The position numbers and the translations under genes were made by a program. Shown here one piece after another: positions 1 to 7,582 of a DNA stretch of 64,000 bases (positions are counted from its first letter, which is position 1; every line of letters begins with the position of its first letter). The DNA is from Pseudomonas sp. TH43 (GTDB lineage: Bacteria; Pseudomonadota; Gammaproteobacteria; Pseudomonadales; Pseudomonadaceae). The notes beneath the pieces were generated by a model, which saw only the letters and a list, made by a program, of their open reading frames with translations, was not told where the DNA came from and made no database searches. The stretch is from the NCBI RefSeq assembly GCF_016650635.1, contig NZ_JAEKFI010000002.1, forward strand, positions 434,001-498,000, given 5' to 3'.

Positions 1-1
1 A

Positions 2-547
2 GACATCCTTATAAAAGAAAAAATACAGGAAATTGATGAGCAAACCATAGAAAAAAAGGAAAAAATACAGAGAGAAATAAATGATATGTCTCGGATTGCT
101 GACCAAAAAAGAAAGGAACTCGAAACAATAGATCAAGATGTTGAGCGAGCGCGAACAGAAGCGGAACTGGAGTTAAAACGAATTCAAGAACAGTCCGCGG
201 AGCAAGCCCACCAAAGCCTGCTTGAGAAACAAACCTTACTGACCAACACGAACACTGAACTAGAACAAAAAATAAAAGAAAACCAAAAAACACTGGAAGA
301 AATACTTGAGAAAAATCAAGACCTAAAACATGTAACTAGTCTAAAGGAAGAAATCCAGTTCCAACAAAGAACAAACCAAGATCGACAAAAAGAAATTATA
401 GACTTGGAAAGAACTCTAGAAAGTCAAAAAACCCTCATTGCATCTCCTCAGCTAGGGGAGAAATTAACAGAATTAAAAACGTTAATTCAAATGCTGAATG
501 GGAAGCCGGACTACGAAACAAAACAGACGCAAAGACTGTGCACCTGA
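2..547 (+). CDS. Coiled-coil protein, 5' truncated by the window edge
   Basis: The reading frame is open from base 2, so the true start lies to the left of the window. The visible 181 residues are almost entirely Lys/Glu/Gln-rich heptad-like helix with very few prolines or glycines, which indicates a long coiled coil. No enzymatic motif is visible. The first internal ATG, at 86, has no convincing ribosome site and is probably not the start. The stop codon overlaps the beginning of the next gene by 10 bases, so the two are likely translated together. The sequence is AT-rich, like the next two genes and unlike the rest of the window. By context it is a structural or sensor part of the restriction-like cassette. 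That role is inferred. Confidence 0.75.
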   Translation, partial: DILIKEKIQEIDEQTIEKKEKIQREINDMSRIADQKRKELETIDQDVERARTEAELELKRIQEQSAEQAHQSLLEKQTLLTNTNTELEQKIKENQKTLEEILEKNQDLKHVTSLKEEIQFQQRTNQDRQKEIIDLERTLESQKTLIASPQLGEKLTELKTLIQMLNGKPDYETKQTQRLCT

Positions 548-1638
548 AGGCTTCAGAAATTGAATTAACAAAAGAGAACCGATCCGACTACATACACCAT
601 TTACTTAATACGTTTCATGCTGATGAGGGCCGGCCATTTACTTATGACGAAATGGCCAACTTGGTAATTAGCACTACTCAATCCTTCCTCACATTCCTAT
701 CAGGACCACCGGGCACCGGTAAAACCTCCACAGCTCTACGACTGGCACATGCGCTGAAGTTAAATGGAGCAGGAGATGATCATGGTGCCGGCAATTTCCT
801 TAACGTTGCAGTCGGCCGTGGCTGGGTGGCCGGGCGAGATATTCTAGGGTTTTATAACTCATTAAAAGATGTCTATCAACCTTCGCGCAGTGGTCTCTAT
901 CAATTCCTAAAGAATAAAGAAACATCCGCGGAAAAATTCACGAAAATAGTATTGTTGGATGAGGCTAATCTTTCTAGCGTTGAACACTACTGGTCCGACT
1001 TTTTAGGTATGTGTGATACAGAGGGAACCAAGCGTCGAATTGACCTAGGTATACCCGACACTACTCAACGGTACCTTGAAGTTGGCGGCAACCTCAGATT
1101 CATTGCGACTATAAACAACGATGCGACAACTGAAAAACTTTCCCCGCGATTAATTGATCGAGCACCAATTATTTCTCTCGGGGAAGATGTTAACCTGGAA
1201 GACATATCCTCACTAATAAGCTCTCACAGATTCAACGGGGCAGTTCCACACGAGCAAATTAACCAAGCCTTTAACATTTCTTCCAGCGAAGCTGACCTCC
1301 TTCCAGATGAGCAAGCTTCGCTTGAACAGATACTCTCTATTCTGACATCGCAAGTAGCAAAAACAAGCGCAATCCATATTAGCAAACGCAAAACCAATGC
1401 AATAAAAAGATATTGCTACATCGCAAATGAGCTCGGAGGAATGCGTAACCGCCCTCTAGACTATGCTGTAGCCCAGCATATCCTACCCGCAATTGAAGGA
1501 TATGGTGCCGCCTTTCGAGATAGGTTATTAAAACTAGAACAAAAACTAAGCGACTTCGATTTGAATATTTCAAAACGCGCCCTACGAAACATCATTGAGG
1601 AAGGAGACAATTACGCCGATACCTATTCTTACTTCTAG
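538..1638 (+). CDS. McrB-like AAA+ NTPase
   Basis: This 366-residue protein has a Walker A motif GPPGTGKT (residues 56-63) and a Walker B motif ending LLDEAN with D141 and E142. A segment with N193-N194-D195 then S202-P-R-L-I-D-R208 matches the sensor and arginine-finger region of the McrB group of AAA+ proteins, many of which hydrolyse GTP. No N-terminal DNA-binding domain is present; the AAA core begins after about 45 residues. The best start is GTG 538, which overlaps the coiled-coil gene by 10 bases but lacks a clear Shine-Dalgarno. The frame is open upstream to about 340, so fusion to the coiled coil by frameshifting, or an unusual start, remains possible. It is followed 13 bases later by the nuclease gene, the usual mcrB-mcrC arrangement. 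Confidence 0.85.
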   Translation: MHLKASEIELTKENRSDYIHHLLNTFHADEGRPFTYDEMANLVISTTQSFLTFLSGPPGTGKTSTALRLAHALKLNGAGDDHGAGNFLNVAVGRGWVAGRDILGFYNSLKDVYQPSRSGLYQFLKNKETSAEKFTKIVLLDEANLSSVEHYWSDFLGMCDTEGTKRRIDLGIPDTTQRYLEVGGNLRFIATINNDATTEKLSPRLIDRAPIISLGEDVNLEDISSLISSHRFNGAVPHEQINQAFNISSSEADLLPDEQASLEQILSILTSQVAKTSAIHISKRKTNAIKRYCYIANELGGMRNRPLDYAVAQHILPAIEGYGAAFRDRLLKLEQKLSDFDLNISKRALRNIIEEGDNYADTYSYF

Positions 1639-1651
1639 AGAGGGGCATCAA

Positions 1652-3526
1652 ATGCGATTCACAGCACGTATAATTAGTGGAAAAAGAAAAGATCAAATAT
1701 TTGAAATTACCCCTATAGAAGCACATATCGGCGAGAATATTTATTTTCTTGAAGACGAGGCGATTGAATTCAAACTTGAGCTAGAAAGACCAGTTGATGA
1801 CATTACTTTATGCCTGCATGAAAATGAAATCTCCGCCACAAATATTTTTAAAGAAGGTGAAAAATGGATATACGAATGGAAACCAAAATCACTAGCAAAG
1901 TGGGGCTACGAATGCTTTTTTCATAACTACTACGGAATGGCTGAACTATTACTAGCCACAAAAATAGACAATTACAACGAAAGAATAATTATCGAGCAAT
2001 TTTCGCCAATTGAGGTATTGGCAAAAAAAATAAACGCAGAACGTGCAGAAAAAATGCTTTCTTTCCTAGCGGCTCATGACAACGAAGCGCTGGCTGCTTT
2101 TTTTCGAGTAACTCGATTAAAGGCCGGATTCAAAGAGGGAGATAAGTCCGTAAGTTTTCTTATCGACCAACTCGAGAGAAACGTACTACTACTGAGCGCA
2201 GAACTACCAAAGATATACTCCAAGCCTATAGCAAAACTCATCCCAGTAACAAAGGTAGTTGCATTTTCTGAGAACTCGGTGATAGACGACACTACTTTAG
2301 CATGGATCGCTGAAAACTGTGACGGCTTATTCCCTGCTGACGATATCGAACGAGCATTACTTGAGTTCGATAGCAAGCTATATTCTTCAGAAAAAATCTT
2401 AGAGAATCATTTAAAGGAAGAGCTAAGCATATATGAGAACCAAGTAGTACATGGATTCATTATTTCACTTATGAGGGCAGCATCAGAGCTGCTTCGGAGA
2501 TTAGAAGATTACCCAGTTTCTAAAATCCGCACACAACAGGATCTCTCCGGCTACCTTTCGTTTTTTTCTCAACTCAGCAAATACGCCAAAATTATTAATC
2601 GAAAAAAAGCGGAAAGATGCAGAGAGCTAATAGAAGCGCTTCAGGGTTTAAAACGCAAATTTGATGACAAGGTGCCAGTTACTAGCCCTATCATAGGACC
2701 CCCTCAATTCACAAGAAAAGCTCGCTACAACCTTCACTATCAAAAAATATTTCACAAAATTATCGCATGGCACCGATTCGGCTCACCAGACTGGAGTGTT
2801 CAAGAGGAACTCTTCTCAATTCAAAGCATCCCTAAGTTATTCGAGTACTATTTATTATTCTTAGTAAAAAATCACTTGGACACCGAAACAGTTCTGGGCG
2901 AAAAGTTTGAATTACTGCAAAACCCATCACTGAGCAAAAATGACTTCGAGTATCAATGGGGCGAGTACAACATAAAGATAATGTACGAGCCCAAGGCGTG
3001 GACTCATGAGCACTTACAATCAAGCGCATCACAAATAATCAACTCCGAAGGCTGGACTTTCAACCAATACAATGGTGACTTAAAACCTAGAGGTCAAACG
3101 GGTGCAAACGCCAATCGCTGCCCAGACATACTGTTAGCAATCACATCATCTGATGGAGAAACCCGACAGCTGATCATCGATGCGAAATACACGAACAGCA
3201 AGAAGGCTTTTACTCACTACCTCCCAGAACTTACGATGAAGTATTTACATGGACTTCACGAGAAGGAAACTGGACTTAACCCATCAATTGGCCTAATGAT
3301 TGTTAATCCGAGCGAGCAGTGTACAACACGACACTTCCATCACCAGCGCTATAGTATTTATGGTGCGACCCCAGTCACACCAGCCTTGCTAGTGAGTTCC
3401 ATCACACCAGGCGAGACAGAGGAAAAAAACTCAGACCTAAAGAATAACATTTCTCAAATTTTATATTTAATGAGATCAAGCTTTAAAAAAGAAAGCAGGA
3501 AAATTCACCTAGAAATAGTTGCATAA
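1652..3526 (+). CDS. DUF2357/McrC-like PD-(D/E)xK nuclease
   Basis: This 624-residue protein fits the McrC type: a long N-terminal DUF2357-like region (about 1-420) followed by a C-terminal PD-(D/E)xK nuclease. The nuclease signature is P491-D492 in the sequence CPDILL and D510-A-K512 in IIDAKY, with a conserved-looking Gln/Trp/Tyr-rich strand before it. McrC homologues bind and stimulate an McrB NTPase ring and cut the nucleic acid it translocates. ATG 1652 is chosen because GAGAGGGG lies just upstream. A TTG at 1595 would overlap the NTPase gene and lacks such a site. A hairpin terminator follows at 3545. Cleavage of modified DNA or of RNA cannot be decided from the sequence. Confidence 0.85.
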   Translation: MRFTARIISGKRKDQIFEITPIEAHIGENIYFLEDEAIEFKLELERPVDDITLCLHENEISATNIFKEGEKWIYEWKPKSLAKWGYECFFHNYYGMAELLLATKIDNYNERIIIEQFSPIEVLAKKINAERAEKMLSFLAAHDNEALAAFFRVTRLKAGFKEGDKSVSFLIDQLERNVLLLSAELPKIYSKPIAKLIPVTKVVAFSENSVIDDTTLAWIAENCDGLFPADDIERALLEFDSKLYSSEKILENHLKEELSIYENQVVHGFIISLMRAASELLRRLEDYPVSKIRTQQDLSGYLSFFSQLSKYAKIINRKKAERCRELIEALQGLKRKFDDKVPVTSPIIGPPQFTRKARYNLHYQKIFHKIIAWHRFGSPDWSVQEELFSIQSIPKLFEYYLLFLVKNHLDTETVLGEKFELLQNPSLSKNDFEYQWGEYNIKIMYEPKAWTHEHLQSSASQIINSEGWTFNQYNGDLKPRGQTGANANRCPDILLAITSSDGETRQLIIDAKYTNSKKAFTHYLPELTMKYLHGLHEKETGLNPSIGLMIVNPSEQCTTRHFHHQRYSIYGATPVTPALLVSSITPGETEEKNSDLKNNISQILYLMRSSFKKESRKIHLEIVA

Positions 3527-3544
3527 CATAAGCATCAATCACAA

Positions 3545-3573
3545 GGGCAGCTCTATCAAATAGGGCTGCCTTT
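3545..3573 (+). terminator. Terminator of the restriction-like cassette
   Basis: GGCAGCTCTAT pairs with ATAGGGCTGCC over a three-base loop, giving an 11-bp stem with G-U wobbles, followed by TTT. It lies 18 bases after the nuclease stop and ends the AT-rich segment. Confidence 0.6.
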
Positions 3574-3590
3574 GTGAGAGTAAATCCTCC

Positions 3591-4139
3591 TCAAAAATTC
3601 GCCGGCGTATTCGCACTAATAATCTCCGCCTCATCCGCCCCGATATTCCGGAACTTGTGCGGCAACGTCGTCGGGAAGTAATACCCATCCCCCGCATTCA
3701 ACACGCTCACCGAGCCATCCACGGTCAACTCAACCGTCCCGCGAGTGACAAGCCCACACTCCTCGCCCTCGGTATGCACAATCGGCTCTTCCCCGGAACT
3801 TGCGCCCGGCGCGTATTGCTCGCGCAGCAAGCGCATCTGGCGGCTTGGCACGGAGGCGCCGATCAGCAGCAGGCGCAGGCCATGGCGGCCAAGATCCGGC
3901 TGTTCGTTGGCGCGGAAGACGTATTGATGTTCACGCGGCGGCTGGTCGAAGGTGAAGAAGTCGGCCAGGGACATGGGGATGCCTTCGAGCAGCTTTTTCA
4001 ATGAGCTGACGGAAGGGCTGACGCGATTCTGTTCGATCAGGGAGATGGTGGCATTGGTCACGCCGCTACGTCGGGCCAGCTCGCGCTGGGAGAGTTTGTA
4101 GCTTTCGCGTACTAGTTTGAGTCGAGAACCCGTATCCAT
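3591..4139 (-). CDS. puuR: PuuR-like XRE/cupin transcriptional regulator
   Basis: The 182-residue protein has an N-terminal helix-turn-helix (about 6-60, with LSQRELARRSGVTNATIS) and a C-terminal cupin domain (about 110-178). This is the architecture of PuuR, the repressor of putrescine catabolism that responds to putrescine. It is followed on the same strand by the AT-rich island and preceded by the puu catabolic genes, which supports the assignment. The start is ATG 4139 with AAGG upstream. In Pseudomonas the equivalent regulator is also called PauR. The operator it binds has not been identified here, though the puuA-puuD intergenic region is the likely target. Confidence 0.82.
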   Translation of the reverse strand: MDTGSRLKLVRESYKLSQRELARRSGVTNATISLIEQNRVSPSVSSLKKLLEGIPMSLADFFTFDQPPREHQYVFRANEQPDLGRHGLRLLLIGASVPSRQMRLLREQYAPGASSGEEPIVHTEGEECGLVTRGTVELTVDGSVSVLNAGDGYYFPTTLPHKFRNIGADEAEIISANTPANF

Positions 4140-4330
4140 GACAGCCTTATGTGAGAACGACTTAAGGGCGATGGGGGTGGGTGGCGGGTGACGCGCCGAG
4201 GGCGCGGATCACGTTGCTCCCGTGTCCCGGAACCGTGAAAGGCGGCTATTAAATCACGTTTGCTGGTGTTGCTCAGCAGGTTCGATGGACGGTGCGGCAA
4301 AAGTCCTTCTTGTCTTGGTCATACAGTCAT

Positions 4331-4421
4331 TGTGGGAGCGAGCCTGCTCGCGAAAGCGCTGTCTCAGGCGACATCGATGTTGGTTGATATGAACCTCTTC
4401 GCGAGCAGGCTCGCTCCCACA
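4331..4421. repeat. REP-type inverted repeat
   Basis: Arms TGTGGGAGCGAGCCTGCTCG (4331 on) and its complement (ending 4421) flank a spacer of about 43 bases. It lies in the 438-base gap between puuR and puuB. The only other structures in this gap are a weaker TGTGGGAG/CTCCCACA pair at about 4450-4520 and the puuB terminator. Confidence 0.85.
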
Positions 4422-4534
4422 GTTGGATCTTTTTTGTGTCAGTCGGCTTTGTGGAGGTGGTCAGGCCGTCATCGCTGGCAAGCCAGACTCCCACAGGGTT
4501 TGGGTGTTTCTGTGGGAGGGATGGTGTGTCAGGT

Positions 4535-4568
4535 AAAAAACCGGCGGGGTCTTGGGGGCCGCCGCCGG
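4535..4568 (-). terminator. puuB: Rho-independent terminator after puuB
   Basis: Read on the minus strand, CCGGCGG pairs with CCGCCGG and is followed by TTTTTT. It starts 9 bases after the puuB stop codon. Confidence 0.75.
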
Positions 4569-4577
4569 GGAGGTAAC

Positions 4578-5861
4578 TTAGATGCCGAAGCGGTCGCGTA
4601 GCGAGTAGTACACGGCGCCCAAGGCTGTTAGCGGCGCGGAGAAGGTGCGGCCGCCGAGCATTGGCATGTGCGGCAGCGAGGCGAAGGCGTCGAAGCGCTC
4701 GGCGTCGCCGCGGATCATTTCCGAGATCAACTTGCCAGCGAGGTGCGAGCAGGTCACGCCGTGGCCGCTGTAGCCTTGCATGTAGTAGGCGTTTTTCTCG
4801 ATGCGGCCGAATTGCGGCATGCGCGACATGGTCAGCAGGAAGTTGCCGGTCCAGCGGTAGTCGATTTTGACGTCCTTGAGCTGCGGGAAGGTCTTGAGGA
4901 TCTTCGGGCGGATCAGTTGTTCGATGTCATCCGGTTCCCGCGCGCCGTAGACCACACCGCCGCCGTAGAGCAAACGGTTGTCGGCGGTCAGGCGGTAGTA
5001 ATCCAGCAGGTAGTTGCAGTCTTCGACGCAGTAGTTGTTGGTGATCAGGCTGCGCGCCTGCTTTTCGGTCAACGGTTCGGTGACGACGATTTGCGAGCCG
5101 CACGGCATGCTTTTCGCGGTCACGCGGTTGTCCAGACCTTGCGGCAGATAGGCGTTGCCGGCGATCAGCAGGTACTTGGCACGGACCAGGCCTTTGGCCG
5201 TGCGCACGACGTTTGGCTCGCCGTATTTGATTTCCACCGCAGCGGATTGCTCGTAGATCTTGCCGCCCAGGCGCACGATGGCTGCTGCTTCACCCAGTGC
5301 CAGATTCAGCGGATGAACGTGGCCGCCCTGCAGGTCGAGCAGGCCGCCCACGTATGCATCGGAGCCGACTTCGCGACGAATGTCGGCTGCGTCGAGCATC
5401 TTCAGATTGCGGTTGCCATAACGTTCCCAGCTGCGCTTCTGCTCAGCCAGACCGTTGAGTTGTTTCTTGTTCATCGCGGCGAAAATACCGCCCGGGCGAT
5501 AGTCGCACTTGATGTCGTATTCCTTAATGCGCGAACGGATGATGTCAGCGCCTTCGAAGATCATGCTGCCGAGGATTTCTGCGGTCTTGTCGCCATAGCG
5601 TTCTTCGATCACATCGACGTCACGGCTGTACGAGTTGACCAGTTGACCGCCGTTGCGACCGCTGGCGCCGTAGCCGACTTTCGCCGCTTCCAGCACCGTC
5701 ACTTTATAGCCGGCTTCAGTCAGGAACAGTGCCGAGGACAGGCCGGTGTAACCGGCGCCGATGATGCAGACGTCGCACTCGACCGACTCTTCGAGAACCG
5801 GGAAGTCGATGACTTCGTTGCGAGTGGCGGCGTAGTAGCTGTTTACGTGTTGCTGTTTCAT
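4578..5861 (-). CDS. puuB: Gamma-glutamylputrescine oxidase
   Basis: The 427-residue flavoprotein belongs to the DAO/glycine oxidase group. It has an N-terminal FAD-binding Rossmann motif GAGYTGLSSA followed by ASGRNGGQ. PuuB oxidises gamma-glutamylputrescine to gamma-glutamyl-gamma-aminobutyraldehyde with release of ammonia and hydrogen peroxide. ATG 5861 is preferred because GGAGAAC lies 8 bases upstream. An alternative start 13 codons earlier has no such site. It is the last gene of a minus-strand run, puuA, puuC, puuB, and ends at a clear terminator. Similar FAD oxidases act on other amines, but the neighbours make putrescine the likely route. Confidence 0.85.
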   Translation of the reverse strand: MKQQHVNSYYAATRNEVIDFPVLEESVECDVCIIGAGYTGLSSALFLTEAGYKVTVLEAAKVGYGASGRNGGQLVNSYSRDVDVIEERYGDKTAEILGSMIFEGADIIRSRIKEYDIKCDYRPGGIFAAMNKKQLNGLAEQKRSWERYGNRNLKMLDAADIRREVGSDAYVGGLLDLQGGHVHPLNLALGEAAAIVRLGGKIYEQSAAVEIKYGEPNVVRTAKGLVRAKYLLIAGNAYLPQGLDNRVTAKSMPCGSQIVVTEPLTEKQARSLITNNYCVEDCNYLLDYYRLTADNRLLYGGGVVYGAREPDDIEQLIRPKILKTFPQLKDVKIDYRWTGNFLLTMSRMPQFGRIEKNAYYMQGYSGHGVTCSHLAGKLISEMIRGDAERFDAFASLPHMPMLGGRTFSAPLTALGAVYYSLRDRFGI

Positions 5862-5912
5862 TTTATTGTTCTCCGAAGGTCGCTCATCAAAAGCGACCAC
5901 CGCTGTAGAAAA

Positions 5913-7403
5913 TCAGAGCTTGATCCAGGTCGCTTTCAACTCGGTGTACTTGTCGAACGCGTGCAGCGATTTGTCGCGACCGTTGCCCGACTGTTTGAAG
6001 CCACCGAACGGTGCGGTCATGTCGCCGCCGTCGTACTGGTTGACCCACACGCTGCCGGCGCGCAGGCCACGAGCGAAGGTGTGCGCCTTGCTGAGGTTGC
6101 TGGTCCAGACACCAGCGGCGAGGCCGAAGATGCTGTCGTTGGCGATTTGCAGCGCTTCTTCAGCCGTGTCGAAGGTGATCAGCGACAGTACCGGGCCGAA
6201 GATTTCTTCCTGGGCGATGGTCATGGCGTTGGTCACACCGTCGAACAGCGCCGGCTGCACGTACAGGCCACCGGTTTCTTCGAGGGTGCGTTGGCCACCG
6301 GCAATCAATTCGGCGCCCTGCTCGCGACCGATGCTGATGTAGCGCAGCACGTTGTCGAGTTGACGCTGATCGACGACGGCGCCGACCGTGGTGGCCGGAT
6401 CCAGCGAGTGGCCGGGTTTCCACGCTTGCAGCGCTTCCACCAGCAGCGGAATGAATTGCTCGCGGATCGAACGTTCGACCAACAGCCGCGAACCGGCGGT
6501 GCACACTTCGCCCTGGTTGAACGCAATGGCGCCGGCCGCCGCTTGTGCTGCCGCGCGCAAGTCCGGTGCGTCGGCAAACACCACGTTCGGGCTCTTGCCC
6601 CCTGCTTCGAGCCAGACGCGTTTCATGTTGCTTTGGCCGGCATAAATCATCAGTTGCTTGGCAATCGCCGTGGAGCCGGTGAAGGCCAGCACGTCGACGT
6701 CCATGTGCAACGCCAACGCTTTGCCAACGGTGTGGCCGAAGCCTGGCAGGACGTTGAACACGCCTTTCGGAATGCCAGCATCCAGCGCCAATTGGGCGAT
6801 ACGGATCGCGGTCAGCGGCGATTTTTCCGAAGGTTTGAGAATGAACGAGTTGCCCGCGGCCAGCGCCGGGGCGAATTTCCAGCTGGCCATGATCAGCGGG
6901 AAGTTCCACGGCACGATGGCCGCTACGACGCCGGAGGGTTCGCGAGTGATCAGGCCGAGTTGGTCGTGCGGGGTCGCGGCGACTTCATCGTAAATCTTGT
7001 CGATGGCTTCGGCGCTCCAGCGGATCGCGTTGGCGGTCGCCGGGATGTCGATGCTCATCGAATCGCTGATCGGTTTACCCATGTCGAGGGTTTCCAGCAA
7101 TGCCAGTTCTTCCTGGTTCTGCAGGATCAGATCGGCGAAGCGAATCAGGATGCGTTTGCGCTCGGCCGGGGCTTTTTTCGCCCAGATGCCGGACTCGAAA
7201 GACTGGCGCGCGACTTCAACGGCAAGGTTGGCGTCGGCTTCATCGGTACTGGCCACGGAGGCGAGGAAACGGCCGTCGACGGGGCTCAGGCATTCGAAAG
7301 TGTCGCCACTGATAGCCGGGCGATATTCACCGTTAATGAACGCGCGGGCTTCGATGGACAGGGACTGGAAGCGTTGTTCCCAGTCGTTGCGGGTCGTTGT
7401 CAT
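5913..7403 (-). CDS. puuC: Gamma-glutamyl-gamma-aminobutyraldehyde dehydrogenase
   Basis: This is a full-length (496 residues) NAD(P)-dependent aldehyde dehydrogenase. The catalytic Glu lies in LEAGGKSPN and the catalytic Cys in GEVCTAGSR; the oxyanion Asn lies in PWNFPL. PuuC oxidises the aldehyde made by PuuB to gamma-glutamyl-GABA. It lies 51 bases upstream of puuB in the same direction, so the two are probably co-transcribed. A REP palindrome sits between it and puuA. The family has broad aldehyde specificity, so other omega-amino aldehydes may also be substrates. Confidence 0.88.
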   Translation of the reverse strand: MTTTRNDWEQRFQSLSIEARAFINGEYRPAISGDTFECLSPVDGRFLASVASTDEADANLAVEVARQSFESGIWAKKAPAERKRILIRFADLILQNQEELALLETLDMGKPISDSMSIDIPATANAIRWSAEAIDKIYDEVAATPHDQLGLITREPSGVVAAIVPWNFPLIMASWKFAPALAAGNSFILKPSEKSPLTAIRIAQLALDAGIPKGVFNVLPGFGHTVGKALALHMDVDVLAFTGSTAIAKQLMIYAGQSNMKRVWLEAGGKSPNVVFADAPDLRAAAQAAAGAIAFNQGEVCTAGSRLLVERSIREQFIPLLVEALQAWKPGHSLDPATTVGAVVDQRQLDNVLRYISIGREQGAELIAGGQRTLEETGGLYVQPALFDGVTNAMTIAQEEIFGPVLSLITFDTAEEALQIANDSIFGLAAGVWTSNLSKAHTFARGLRAGSVWVNQYDGGDMTAPFGGFKQSGNGRDKSLHAFDKYTELKATWIKL

Positions 7404-7474
7404 TGCTGTGGCTCGACAAGGGGGGAATGGATGACGAGCGAATACCCGTCAATCAAAATCTGATAACCCGATCC

Positions 7475-7569
7475 CCTGTAGGAGTGAGCCTGCTCGCGAT
7501 CGCGGTGAGTCAGTCATCATCACGTTTGAATGTGATGACGCTATCGCGAGCAGGCTCACTCCTACAGGG
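7475..7569. repeat. REP-type inverted repeat inside the puu operon
   Basis: CCTGTAGGAGTGAGCCTGCT and its complement, plus flanking GCGAT/ATCGC, form arms of about 26 bases around a spacer of about 42. It sits between the puuA stop and the puuC start. Confidence 0.9.
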
Positions 7570-7582
7570 TTTGCGGTGGTCT

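Noticed and set aside
1595..1651. TTG 1595 as the start of the nuclease gene
   Set aside because: It overlaps the NTPase gene and adds 19 poorly conserved residues, while ATG 1652 has a good ribosome site.
4668..7463. A 931-codon plus-strand open frame opposite puuB and puuC
   Set aside because: It is the antisense shadow of two well-supported genes. High-GC codon use leaves the opposite strand free of stops. It has no domains, and no ribosome site is convincing.
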